64,000 nt of DNA from Mesorhizobium australicum (lineage in GTDB: Bacteria > Pseudomonadota > Alphaproteobacteria > Rhizobiales > Rhizobiaceae): contig NZ_FXBL01000004.1 of the NCBI RefSeq assembly GCF_900177325.1, forward strand, positions 5,275,501-5,339,500. Reading direction: 5' to 3'. The notes below the pieces were generated by a model, which had not been told where the DNA came from, did not search any database, and saw only the letters and a list, made by a program, of their open reading frames with translations. This document shows positions 16,839 through 24,608 of this stretch, one piece after another. Each line of letters begins with the position of its first letter. The first letter of the stretch is position 1. The position numbers and the translations under genes are program-made.

Positions 16839-16899
16839 GGTGACCGAACCTAGTGCGTTGCGCTGCACAATTTCAACAAGGCACGTCCAGGTAACCGAA
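16839..16899 (-). promoter_or_regulatory. Promoter with paired GGTRACCGAA boxes for the FMN reductase
   Basis: On the minus strand TTGAAA (16871-16876) and TAGGTT (16847-16852) are spaced by 18 bases and point at the gene starting at 16818. The plus-strand word GGTGACCGAA lies at 16839-16848, over the end of the -10 box, and GGTAACCGAA at 16890-16899, upstream of the -35 box. They are 51 bases apart, about five helical turns, on the same face of the DNA. The core GGTNACC is nearly palindromic. Confidence 0.45.
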
Positions 16900-16910
16900 G
16901 TGACGCTGGG

Positions 16911-17897
16911 TTACATCGCCCATCGCAGCGCGGCCGTGTGCACCGGCGCATCCCAGAGCTTCGTCGTCTCGGCGTCGAGCATCGTCACCGTGATCGAGCA
17001 GCCGGCCATATCGAGCGAGGTGACATAGGAGCCGACCAGCGACCGGGCGATGCGGATGCCTTTCGCCTGCAGAAGCTTTCGGGCCGAATTGTAGACGACA
17101 TAGAGTTCCATCGCGGGTGTGCCGCCGAAACCGTTGACGAAGAGCAGCGCCTCGCCCTGCGCCGCATTGCCCAAGTCCGCGACGATCGCATGGACGATCT
17201 CCTCGGCAATGGCGTCCGCGCTCTTCAGCTTGTCGCGGCGCCGGCCCGGCTCGCCATGGATACCGACCCCGAACTCCATCTCGTCGTCGCCGATGTCGAA
17301 GGTCGGCTTGCCTGCCGCCGGCACCGTGCAGGAGGTCAGCGCAACGCCCATCGAGCGCGTCGCGGCGTTGACCTTCTCGCCCAGCGCCTTCAGCGCGGCA
17401 AGGTCGCGCCCTTCCTCGGCGGCCGCGCCGACGATCTTTTCGACCACCAGCGTGCCGGCCACGCCGCGCCGCCCGGTCGTGTAGGAGGAATTCTCGACCG
17501 CGACGTCGTCATTGGTGATGACGGTGGCGACGTTGTCCGCCATCTCCGCCGCCATCTCGAAGTTCATCACGTCGCCCTCGTAGTTCTTGACGATGAAGAG
17601 GCAGCCGGCCCCCGTGTCCACCGCCTGCGCCGCGGCCAGCATCTGGTCAGGGGTCGGCGAGGTGAACACCTGGCCAGGGCAGGCCGCATCCAGCATGCCG
17701 TGGCCGACGAACCCGCCATGCAGCGGCTCGTGACCCGATCCGCCGCCGGAGATCAGGGCCACCTTGCCAGGCTTGAGCGCCTTGCGGCGGACGAATTTGT
17801 GTTCGTCCCCAAGCACCAGAATGTCGCCATGCGCGGCGACAAAACCGTCCAGGCTGTCGATGAGTATCGTCCCGACCGAATTCATCAGCTTCTTCAT
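16911..17897 (-). CDS. dhaK: Dihydroxyacetone kinase substrate-binding subunit DhaK
   Basis: A 328-aa subunit that binds dihydroxyacetone covalently through a histidine and receives phosphate from DhaL-ADP. The hemiaminal-forming residue corresponds to His214 (VGIHGEPG); the catalytic pair is His56 (GGGSGHEP) and Asp109 (KNYEGD). GGGAGGAG precedes the ATG at 17897. It is the last gene of the ABC/dha array, separated from the HTH gene by 96 bases, so it may also have its own promoter. DhaK homologues can act on other short ketoses such as erythrulose, and the residues seen do not exclude that. Confidence 0.95.
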   Translation of the reverse strand: MKKLMNSVGTILIDSLDGFVAAHGDILVLGDEHKFVRRKALKPGKVALISGGGSGHEPLHGGFVGHGMLDAACPGQVFTSPTPDQMLAAAQAVDTGAGCLFIVKNYEGDVMNFEMAAEMADNVATVITNDDVAVENSSYTTGRRGVAGTLVVEKIVGAAAEEGRDLAALKALGEKVNAATRSMGVALTSCTVPAAGKPTFDIGDDEMEFGVGIHGEPGRRRDKLKSADAIAEEIVHAIVADLGNAAQGEALLFVNGFGGTPAMELYVVYNSARKLLQAKGIRIARSLVGSYVTSLDMAGCSITVTMLDAETTKLWDAPVHTAALRWAM

Positions 17898-17993
17898 GCT
17901 CTCCTCCCGTATCTGCCGGGGAAGGTCTGCTTTCCCGCCCGCGCCTCTCCTCGAAACGCCGCGTCCTGCTGCGGGAAAATAGACTGTCCCTGC

Positions 17994-18425
17994 CTAGGTC
18001 TTCCCTGCAATGCTCGTGATCTTCTGGATGAAATCCAGGATGGCGCGGTCCAGCGCCGCGTTCTGCCGGTCGTCGCCGAGATCCGGCACCGTCAGGGAAA
18101 TATGCCGCGTGCGTCGCGAAGCGTTTGCCGGCGCCTTGCCCGGATGCGCGACCGCGTAGGCCGATACGAACGCCTCGCGCTCGGCCGGGCTGAAATGGCA
18201 GACGGAAAAGATCGCCGGCAGGTGCTTCGCCGGAATCGGCGTCGAATAGGCCGGATTGGCGATCTGCGATACGAAGGAGCGGTGCTTGCCGAGCGCATCT
18301 GCGAGCCGCTGCCGCGTGCCGGAAGGTCGCTGCTCGATGACGGAAGCCAGGACCGTCTTGTAGGCGCGGATCGCGCCCTCCGTGTCGGGCGGCGCAGCCG
18401 GCAGGTCGCTCGTGCGGCTCTTCAC
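17994..18425 (-). CDS. Small helix-turn-helix protein in the dha operon
   Basis: A 143-aa protein with a lambda-repressor-like helix-turn-helix around residues 35-70 (TRQRLADALGKHRSFVSQIA). The rest is helical with a basic, Ser/Arg-rich stretch near residue 105. It starts at a GTG at 18425 that overlaps the Enzyme I stop (GTGA), so it is translationally coupled to the phosphotransferase genes. It lacks the PAS/AAA domains of DhaR and is not a sugar-binding repressor. It is the only DNA-binding protein in the array and therefore the leading candidate for its regulator, perhaps through the TTTAGTRA operator at 28025-28068. No close family name comes to mind. Confidence 0.7.
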   Translation of the reverse strand: MKSRTSDLPAAPPDTEGAIRAYKTVLASVIEQRPSGTRQRLADALGKHRSFVSQIANPAYSTPIPAKHLPAIFSVCHFSPAEREAFVSAYAVAHPGKAPANASRRTRHISLTVPDLGDDRQNAALDRAILDFIQKITSIAGKT

Positions 18426-20014
18426 AACGTGACCTCCGCGATCGCAGCCTTCGCCGCGGCCAGTTGCGCCGGAACCGCGGACAGCTCCCGCAGGCCGGCC
18501 CTGAGAAGGTGCGGGATTAACGGCGGATCGCCGCCGGCATCGCCGCACAGACTGACCGGAATCCCCCGCGCAGCCCCGAAATCCGCCACCTCGCGAATCA
18601 ACCGAAGCACGGCCGGATGCGCCGTGTCGTTGAGGTTCGCAACCGCCGCGTTGTCCCGTGCCGCCGCCATGACGTATTGCGTCAGGTCGTTGGACCCGAT
18701 CGAGAAGAACGCCACGTCGGCAAAGGCTTCCGGCGCGATCGCCACCGACGGCACCTCGACCATGATGCCGAGCGGCGGCATGCGGTGCACTGTGCCGCGC
18801 GCGGAGAGCGCCAGCGCCTCCTCCGCGAACATGGCTTTCGCCTTCGCATATTCCGCCGGAACCGCGATCATCGGGAACATCACCTTGAGAGTGCCGTGCA
18901 CGGCGGCCCGCAGCAAGGCGCGGATCTGCGCGCGGAAGATTTCTGGCCGCGACAGCGACAGGCGGATGCCGCGCAGGCCGAGGAACGGGTTGCCTTCCTG
19001 CACCGTGAAACCGGGGACCGGCTTGTCGCCGCCGGCGTCCACCGTGCGGATCGTTACCGGCTTGCCCGCCGCCCATTCGAGCACGCGGGCATAGGCGCGG
19101 TACTGCGTATCCTCGTCCGGCAGGCCGTGTGAAAACAGGAATTCGGTGCGCATCAGCCCGACACCGTCGCAGGTGGCGATGTCGATCGCCTCGACGTCGG
19201 ACGGGTCGGCAATGTTCACATAGGTCAGAATTCTCGTCCCGTCGGCAGTCGCGGCCGGCGTCGACAGGTAGGCGGCGGCACTGGAGCGGGCGGCGTCGAA
19301 GGCAGCCGCCGCTGTGCGATGCCGATCGATTTCGGCGACCGAGGCGAATGCGGTGAGCGTCCCGGCCTTGGCGTCGAGCAGCGCTTCCCCGGACAGCGCG
19401 GACAGGGCATCGCCCAGACCCACCACCATCGGCAAACCCCGCGCGCGGGCGAGCATGGCGACGTGGCTTGCCGAGGAGCCCGCCGACAGCGCGATGCCAC
19501 CGCCGTGCGACCAGTCGGTCTCGAGAAAGCGCGTCGGTGGGATATCATCGCCGGCAAGGATCGCGCCGAGCGGAGCAGCAGCGCCCTCCGCACCCGCCAG
19601 CGCTTGCAGCACCCGGTCGCGGATGTCCTTCATGTCAGCCGAGCGGGCGCGGAAGTAGTCGTCCTCCGCCGCTTCGTAGCCTTCTATCTCGGCATTCAGC
19701 GCGCGCGCCCAGGCCGAGGCGGCGTCGGCCCCTTGCCCGATCGCGGCCCGCGCAGGCTCGGCCAGCGTGTCGTCGGCGAGCATGGCGAGCTGGAATTCGA
19801 GAATGTCGGCCGTGTCACCGGATGAACGCTCGATCAGGTCGGCGACGGCGGCGGAGGCGGCGGCTATGGCCTCCGTCAGTGCCTCGATTTCGGTCGCGGG
19901 CGAGCCTTTGGCCGCATAGTTGGCCTCAGTTGCCTCCAGCCGGTGCAGCGGTCCGACCGCAAAGCCGGGCGAGGCGGGGATGCCAGCAAGGATGATGGGC
20001 GGGCGGGGGGTCAT
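18422..20014 (-). CDS. PTS Enzyme I (phosphoenolpyruvate-protein phosphotransferase)
   Basis: A 530-aa full-length Enzyme I that takes phosphate from PEP and passes it to HPr. The swivelling phosphohistidine is His184 (GSSASHVAMLARARGLP). The C-terminal PEP-binding barrel is complete, with DGVGLMRTEFLF, GNPFLGLRGIR, SIGSNDLTQYVMA and the active-site cysteine in SLCGDAGGDP. In enterobacteria DhaM carries only a partial Enzyme I domain; here the protein is separate and whole. The ATG at 20014 is used; a GTG nine bases upstream is an alternative. It overlaps the HTH gene by four bases and lies 108 bases after the HPr gene, a gap containing a GC hairpin. Confidence 0.93.
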   Translation of the reverse strand: MTPRPPIILAGIPASPGFAVGPLHRLEATEANYAAKGSPATEIEALTEAIAAASAAVADLIERSSGDTADILEFQLAMLADDTLAEPARAAIGQGADAASAWARALNAEIEGYEAAEDDYFRARSADMKDIRDRVLQALAGAEGAAAPLGAILAGDDIPPTRFLETDWSHGGGIALSAGSSASHVAMLARARGLPMVVGLGDALSALSGEALLDAKAGTLTAFASVAEIDRHRTAAAAFDAARSSAAAYLSTPAATADGTRILTYVNIADPSDVEAIDIATCDGVGLMRTEFLFSHGLPDEDTQYRAYARVLEWAAGKPVTIRTVDAGGDKPVPGFTVQEGNPFLGLRGIRLSLSRPEIFRAQIRALLRAAVHGTLKVMFPMIAVPAEYAKAKAMFAEEALALSARGTVHRMPPLGIMVEVPSVAIAPEAFADVAFFSIGSNDLTQYVMAAARDNAAVANLNDTAHPAVLRLIREVADFGAARGIPVSLCGDAGGDPPLIPHLLRAGLRELSAVPAQLAAAKAAIAEVTL

Positions 20015-20057
20015 AGGGAGCACTCGCCCAACGTGACAGTCGCGTCGTGGTCTACGG

Positions 20058-20083
20058 CGCCCCCCTCTGCCTTGCCGGGGGCG
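20058..20083 (-). other. GC-rich hairpin between HPr and Enzyme I genes
   Basis: CGCCCCC (20058-20064) pairs with GGGGGCG (20077-20083) around a 12-base loop. It lies in the only sizeable gap between the dhaL and HTH genes. No U-tract follows on the minus strand, so it is more likely an mRNA-processing or stability element than a terminator. The remainder of the 20015-20122 gap shows nothing else. Confidence 0.4.
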
Positions 20084-20122
20084 TGACGTAACTCGGTCGA
20101 ACGCCGCGTGATGGCGACCGCC

Positions 20123-20422
20123 CTACGCGCTCTTCGCATGGTCGCCCTCGTCGAAATCCCGCTCGACCAGCGCCACCAGCGCATCGACGGCGGCTTCAGC
20201 ACCCTCGCCCTCCGCGCGAAGGTGCAGCGTGGTTCCCTTCGGCGCCTTGGTCGCCATCACCTTGACGATCGACTTGGCGTCGATCCAGGGGCCGCCTGCG
20301 TCCAGCGCCATCTCCACCTGCGCCGGGAATGTCTTGGCGAGCTTGGTGAACTTTACCGACGGGCGGGCGTGCAGGCCCACCGCGTGAGTGATCAGGACCG
20401 AGGCTGCGGCTTTCGCGGACAT
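20123..20422 (-). CDS. HPr family phosphocarrier of the dha system
   Basis: A 99-aa HPr. The phosphorylatable histidine is His18 in the motif HAVGLHARPSVKF, and the later DAKSIVKVMA segment corresponds to the region around Ser46 in canonical HPr. It should shuttle phosphate from the adjacent Enzyme I to DhaM. The ATG at 20422 was chosen because AAGGA ends nine bases upstream and overlaps the dhaM stop region; a TTG at 20431 would leave no ribosome-binding site. The gene follows dhaM by 12 bases. Confidence 0.93.
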   Translation of the reverse strand: MSAKAAASVLITHAVGLHARPSVKFTKLAKTFPAQVEMALDAGGPWIDAKSIVKVMATKAPKGTTLHLRAEGEGAEAAVDALVALVERDFDEGDHAKSA

Positions 20423-20434
20423 GCTCGACAATCC

Positions 20435-20821
20435 TTACGCCGGCGACAGTTCATGCGCGGTGGCCACGACCTCGCGCAGCGACGCGCCGCCCGAAGCCTC
20501 GGTCGCAGCCATCACCGCGCCTTCGACGATCGGCGCGTTGCAGACGACGATCTTCTTCGCGCGCGGCTCGCCGATCATCTCGACCGCCATCTCCGAATTG
20601 GTCTCCGCCCCGCCGAGGTCGACGAGGATCGCCACACCAGCCTCCGACCAGGCACGCTCGATCGCCTCCATGATGTCGCCCACCGACGTGCCAAGCCCGC
20701 CTTCCGGATTGCCGCCGCACCAGGCAAGCGGCACCTCGTCGCCCACCATCTGGCGGACCATGTCGGCCGTGCCTTCGGCGACCTTGGGCGAATGCGAGAC
20801 GATGACGATGCCGACATTCAT
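20435..20821 (-). CDS. dhaM: Dihydroxyacetone kinase phosphotransfer subunit DhaM (EIIA domain only)
   Basis: A 128-aa protein with the mannose-type EIIA fold. The phosphorylated residue should be His10 (IVIVSHSPKVAEG), and ILVDLGGAETNSEM is the usual second landmark. DhaM rephosphorylates ADP that stays bound to DhaL, using PEP-derived phosphate. In E. coli the protein is a fusion of EIIA, HPr and an Enzyme I fragment; here only EIIA is present and the other two are separate downstream genes. The ATG at 20821 lies four bases after the dhaL stop codon. A longer open frame to 21094 overlaps dhaL and is not used. Confidence 0.94.
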   Translation of the reverse strand: MNVGIVIVSHSPKVAEGTADMVRQMVGDEVPLAWCGGNPEGGLGTSVGDIMEAIERAWSEAGVAILVDLGGAETNSEMAVEMIGEPRAKKIVVCNAPIVEGAVMAATEASGGASLREVVATAHELSPA

Positions 20822-20825
20822 GGAA

Positions 20826-21434
20826 TCAGGCTCCGAGTGTTTCTGCGACGGCGCGCACGAGCAGGGCGCTCGACCGCGAACCGGGGTCCATATGGCCGAT
20901 CGACCGGTCGCCCAGGAAGGACGCGCGGCCCCGGATCGCCTTGAGCGGCACGGTCGCCTCGGCCGCCTGGTCGGCGAGGGCGGCGATCTCCGCGTCCGAC
21001 GTTCCGGATACGAGCGCATCACGCACCGGATAGAACACGTCGAGCATCGTTTTCTGGCCCTTTTCCGACTTGCCGCGCGCCGCGACCGCGTCAACCGCCT
21101 TGCCGAAGGCGGCCGCGAACGTCGCGCGGTCGGCGTCCGCCGGCAACTCTTTGCCTAGCGCCATCAGGAACGTCCCGAACAGCGGCCCGGATGCGCCGCC
21201 CACAGTCATCACCAGTTTCGTTCCCGCCGCCTTCAGCGCATCCGGCAGGGGCTTGGCGGCCAGGGTATCGACATCGGCCAGGAGCGCATCGAAGCCGCGC
21301 TTCATATTGTAGCCGTGGTCGGCATCGCCGATCGCCTGGTCGAGCGTGGTGAGCTCGTCGGCATGCGCTGAGATGGTCGTGGCGCAGGCCTCGACCAGGC
21401 TCCTGATGTCGACGGATGCGAGCGTCTCTGTCAT
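20826..21434 (-). CDS. dhaL: Dihydroxyacetone kinase ADP-binding subunit DhaL
   Basis: A 202-aa helical-barrel subunit holding ADP with two magnesium ions. The acidic motif is LDQAIGDADHGYN (Asp37 and Asp39 in the centre), followed by GGASGPLFGTF and, near the end, HMDPGSRSSALL. It transfers phosphate from DhaM to the substrate on DhaK. The ATG overlaps the preceding epimerase gene by four bases, so the ABC transporter, the epimerase and the kinase form one coupled transcript. Length and motifs are normal for the PTS-dependent form; there is no fusion to DhaK as in ATP-dependent kinases. Confidence 0.94.
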   Translation of the reverse strand: MTETLASVDIRSLVEACATTISAHADELTTLDQAIGDADHGYNMKRGFDALLADVDTLAAKPLPDALKAAGTKLVMTVGGASGPLFGTFLMALGKELPADADRATFAAAFGKAVDAVAARGKSEKGQKTMLDVFYPVRDALVSGTSDAEIAALADQAAEATVPLKAIRGRASFLGDRSIGHMDPGSRSSALLVRAVAETLGA

Positions 21435-22279
21435 GCGGCCCTCTTCCAGCCCTTGCGGATGTGGTCGTAGCCCTCGCGGTAGACGGCCTCGGGGCTTTCG
21501 GCGAAGTCGCGCCAGACCTTCGTGGCGGCGGCCAGATCCTTCAGGCCACGCCCGAAGGCCTCGATGGTGAGCCAGCCATCATAGCCGGATTCGCGGATCG
21601 CCCGGAACGTCTTCTTCCATGGAATGTTGCCGCGGCCCGGCACACCACGGTCGTTTTCGGAAATATGGACATGGACGATGTTGCGCAGATTGTCGGTGAA
21701 GGCCGCGATCGGATCTGCTTCCTCGATGTTGGCGTGGAACGTGTCGTACATCGCCCTGATGTTCGGATTGCCCACCTCGTCCACGAGCCGCGACAGGTCC
21801 TTCATCGTGTTGACGAGATAGCACTCGAAGCGATTGAGCGCCTCCAGGCCGACCGTCACGCCATGTTGTCCGGCGTGGTCGCCGATGGCGCGCTGGGTAT
21901 CGACCGCGCGCTTCCATTCCGCCGGCGTCGGGCCCGTGCCGGAGAAATGGCCAAGCGTCGAGTGCAACGGCCCGGAGAGACAGGTCGCTCCCAGCGCCTC
22001 GGCGCAGTCGATCGTGTGCTTCATGAAGGCAATGCCAGCCTTGCGCGCGGCCGCGTCGCCGATCAGGTTCATAGCCGGATCGCCCATCGCCGAGACGGCG
22101 GTGCGTTCCAGGCCGATCCTGTCCAGCATCTCTCCCAGCCGCCTGTAGTCGTCCGGCGCACCCTCGAAGATCGGGATTTCCACCCCGTCGTAGCCGGTCG
22201 CCTTGATGTCCTTCAACAGCGCACGGTGCTTGGTGGACACGTTGGTGGTCCACAAAAACATGCAGAAACCGATCTTCAT
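21431..22279 (-). CDS. Sugar isomerase/epimerase, xylose-isomerase-like TIM barrel
   Basis: A 282-aa metal-dependent TIM barrel. Metal ligands are expected at the Glu of VGLEALNRFE, the Asp of RAMYDTFHANIEE, the His of IVHVHISENDRGVPG and the Glu of WLTIEAFG, the arrangement of D-tagatose 3-epimerase/hydroxypyruvate isomerase relatives. The same superfamily includes EryC of Brucella, which acts on a tetrulose phosphate. It overlaps both the upstream ATPase gene and dhaL by four bases, so it works on the imported compound or its phosphorylated product. The exact substrate, and whether it acts before or after the kinase, cannot be told from sequence. Confidence 0.88.
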   Translation of the reverse strand: MKIGFCMFLWTTNVSTKHRALLKDIKATGYDGVEIPIFEGAPDDYRRLGEMLDRIGLERTAVSAMGDPAMNLIGDAAARKAGIAFMKHTIDCAEALGATCLSGPLHSTLGHFSGTGPTPAEWKRAVDTQRAIGDHAGQHGVTVGLEALNRFECYLVNTMKDLSRLVDEVGNPNIRAMYDTFHANIEEADPIAAFTDNLRNIVHVHISENDRGVPGRGNIPWKKTFRAIRESGYDGWLTIEAFGRGLKDLAAATKVWRDFAESPEAVYREGYDHIRKGWKRAA

Positions 22280-23301
22280 ATGCTTCCTCCCCGGATGCGG
22301 TTGCCCTCGCCGTCGAAGAACAGCGGGTTGCGCAACCTTATCGTCACCGGATCGCCATTTCTCAAGGGTGTCTCGGTGTCGGTGAGGGTGATCAGCTTGC
22401 GGTCACCGATCGTCACATGCAGGTGGTTCTGGTCGCCGAGATGCTCGACCCAGTCGACCTTGCCGTCCGCATGGCCGTTGGCAGAACGCTCGATGGCGAG
22501 GTGTTCGGTGCGCGCGCCGACGGTTTTCGCTCCCGTCGGCGCGCCGCCGTCGGGGAGGAGCCCGACAGGGAGAAGGTTGATCGCGGGCTGGCCGAGGCGG
22601 GCCGCGACATGCAGGTTCGCCGGCTCGGTGTAGATCTGGCGCGGCGTGCCCACCTGCACCAGCCGGCCCTCGGCCAGGATGCCGATCCGGTCGGCCATCG
22701 TCATCGCCTCGATCTGGTCGTGCGTGACGTAGAGGACCGTGGCGCCGAGCTCGCTCTGGATGCGCTTGAGCTCCAGCCTGAGGTCGCCGCGCAGCTTGGC
22801 GTCGAGCGACGACAGCGGCTCATCCATCAGGAAGATCGACGGCTTGCGCACCAGAGCTCGCCCGATCGCAACGCGCTGCATCTCGCCGCCGGAGAGTTTT
22901 GTGGAACGGTTCTCCAGCTTGTGGTGGATGCGCACCAGTTTTGCGACCTCCTCGACCCGGCGGCGGATCTGGTCTTCCGGCACGCGCCGCGACGGCGAGC
23001 GCAGCGGGAAGGCGAGGTTCTCGAACACCGTCAGGTGCGGATAGAGCGAATATTGCTGGAAGACGAAGGCGACGTCGCGCGAGGCCGGGTCGAGTCGCGT
23101 CACGTCGCGCCCACCGATCTGGATCGAGCCCGCGTCCGGCTTTTCGAGGCCGGCAATCAGCCTGAGCGTCGTCGTCTTGCCCGCACCTGTCGGGCCGAGC
23201 AGCACCACGAACTCGCCGTCGGCGATGGCGAGGTCGAGGCCGGACACGGCCTGCGTGGCCTTGAACGCCTTGTCGACGCCGTGGAGAACGACCTCAGCCA
23301 T
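22276..23301 (-). CDS. CUT1-type sugar ABC transporter ATPase (second of two)
   Basis: A 341-aa MalK/UgpC-type ATPase with a C-terminal TOBE regulatory region from about residue 240. Walker A is GPTGAGKTT, the signature LSGGEMQR, and Walker B FLMDEPLSSLDAKLR, with an H-loop in VTHDQIEAM. It is the partner of the ATPase encoded just upstream, with which it overlaps by eight bases; both are intact, so the importer probably uses a heterodimer, as the rhizobial glycerol importer with GlpS and GlpT does. It overlaps the epimerase gene by four bases. Confidence 0.92.
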   Translation of the reverse strand: MAEVVLHGVDKAFKATQAVSGLDLAIADGEFVVLLGPTGAGKTTTLRLIAGLEKPDAGSIQIGGRDVTRLDPASRDVAFVFQQYSLYPHLTVFENLAFPLRSPSRRVPEDQIRRRVEEVAKLVRIHHKLENRSTKLSGGEMQRVAIGRALVRKPSIFLMDEPLSSLDAKLRGDLRLELKRIQSELGATVLYVTHDQIEAMTMADRIGILAEGRLVQVGTPRQIYTEPANLHVAARLGQPAINLLPVGLLPDGGAPTGAKTVGARTEHLAIERSANGHADGKVDWVEHLGDQNHLHVTIGDRKLITLTDTETPLRNGDPVTIRLRNPLFFDGEGNRIRGGSI

Positions 23302-24403
23302 GGGCGTGGCTCCTCAGCGCCTCGTCGTGCAACGCGGTGCGCAACGCCCGGCCGCTCGCCTTGTCGAAGACCGAGAGCCGCGGGCCGTTGAGCGAAAGCC
23401 CCACCTGCTCGCCGACCTTGACCGGCACGTCAGCCGGGATGCGTGCCTTGAGCATGCCGTCGGCGGTCTCCACAGCCACGACCTGCGTGGTGCCAAGATA
23501 TTCCGCGCCGTAGACGGCGCCACGCAGCTTCGATCCATCGTCGAAGCGGATATGCTCGGGGCGGATGCCCAGCGCATATTCGGCCTCGCCGCCGTCCTCG
23601 TGCAGCTCTGGGATGACAATCTCCGCGCCCTGCACGCCGACCTTCCGGTCGCCGCGCGCCAGCGTCGCGCCGAACTTGAGGAAATTCATCGGCGGGGAAC
23701 CGATGAAGTCGGCGACGAACATCGTCGCCGGCCGATCGTAGATTTCCTGCGGCGTGCCGAATTGCTCGATGACGCCGTGGTTCATCACCGCGATCTTGTC
23801 CGCCATCGCCATCGCCTCGTGCTGGTCGTGCGTCACGTAGACGGTGGTGGCATGGATGCGGTTGTGCAGTTCGCGCAGCTCGTGGACCATCAGATCGCGG
23901 AACTCGGCATCGAGGGTCCCAAGAGGCTCGTCCATCAGGAAGCATTTCGGGCGCCTGACGATCGCACGGCCGAGGGCGACGCGCTGCCGGTCGCCGCCGG
24001 CGAGGCCCGAGACAGGCTTGTCGAGCAGGTGGTCGATCCTGAGCAGCCGCGCTACTTCCTCCACCCGCGCTCGGATCTCGGCTTTCGGCATGCCCTGCGC
24101 CAGCAGCGGGAAGCCGATGTTCCTGCGCACGTTCATGTGCGGATAGAGCGCGAAGAGCTGGAAGACGAAGGCAATATCGCGCTCGCGCGCCCGCTTCTGC
24201 GACACGTCCTCGCCGCCGAGCAGGATGCGCCCCGACGTCGGCAGTTCCAGTCCCGCGATCATCCTGAGCGTCGTCGTCTTGCCGCAGCCCGACGGCCCCA
24301 GCATGACGAAGAACTCGCCGTCCTCGACGACGAAGTTCGAGTTCTGAACGGCGATGAAGTCGCCGAAAGCCTTCCTCAGTTGCTCGACCCGAATCTCGGC
24401 CAT
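23294..24403 (-). CDS. CUT1-type sugar ABC transporter ATPase (first of two)
   Basis: A 369-aa ATPase of the MalK group. Walker A is GPSGCGKTT, and the Q-loop is FVFQLFALYPH. The signature region reads GLAGGDRQRVALG, with AGGDRQR in place of the usual SGGQRQR. Walker B is CFLMDEPLGTLD, and a TOBE-like C-terminal domain starts near residue 250. The altered signature (LAGGD) and the different Walker A from its partner suggest unequal ATP sites. It follows the 66-aa membrane protein by four bases and overlaps the next ATPase by eight. Confidence 0.92.
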   Translation of the reverse strand: MAEIRVEQLRKAFGDFIAVQNSNFVVEDGEFFVMLGPSGCGKTTTLRMIAGLELPTSGRILLGGEDVSQKRARERDIAFVFQLFALYPHMNVRRNIGFPLLAQGMPKAEIRARVEEVARLLRIDHLLDKPVSGLAGGDRQRVALGRAIVRRPKCFLMDEPLGTLDAEFRDLMVHELRELHNRIHATTVYVTHDQHEAMAMADKIAVMNHGVIEQFGTPQEIYDRPATMFVADFIGSPPMNFLKFGATLARGDRKVGVQGAEIVIPELHEDGGEAEYALGIRPEHIRFDDGSKLRGAVYGAEYLGTTQVVAVETADGMLKARIPADVPVKVGEQVGLSLNGPRLSVFDKASGRALRTALHDEALRSHAHG

Positions 24404-24407
24404 CGCG

Positions 24408-24608
24408 CTACTCCGGGAACTTCGAGACGACGATGAACATCGCAGTGCCCGCCAGCATGGTCACGAACGACCAGGTGTAGAGCGCCAGCGCGAAGGGCTG
24501 GAACAGCATCAGGAAACCGATACCGATCAGCGCCGTGGCGATGTTTTCCAGCGGCCCGCGGCGCAGGAACTTCGGCCAGGAGGATCTGCGGCTCGTCTGC
24601 GCGCTCAT
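24408..24608 (-). CDS. Small two-helix membrane protein of the ABC importer
   Basis: A 66-aa protein with a basic N-terminus and two membrane helices (ATALIGIGFLMLFQPFALAL and FVTMLAGTAMFIVV). It overlaps the second permease gene by four bases and ends four bases before an ATPase gene, so it is an integral part of the operon. Its position matches GlpU of the rhizobial glycerol importer, but I cannot confirm homology because it is shorter. It may be an accessory subunit that stabilises the permeases. Confidence 0.8.
   Translation of the reverse strand: MSAQTSRRSSWPKFLRRGPLENIATALIGIGFLMLFQPFALALYTWSFVTMLAGTAMFIVVSKFPE

Noticed and set aside
16938..19094. A 718-codon plus-strand frame
   Set aside because: It lies antisense to dhaK, the HTH gene and Enzyme I, whose motifs are complete; its composition is Arg/His-rich with no domain.
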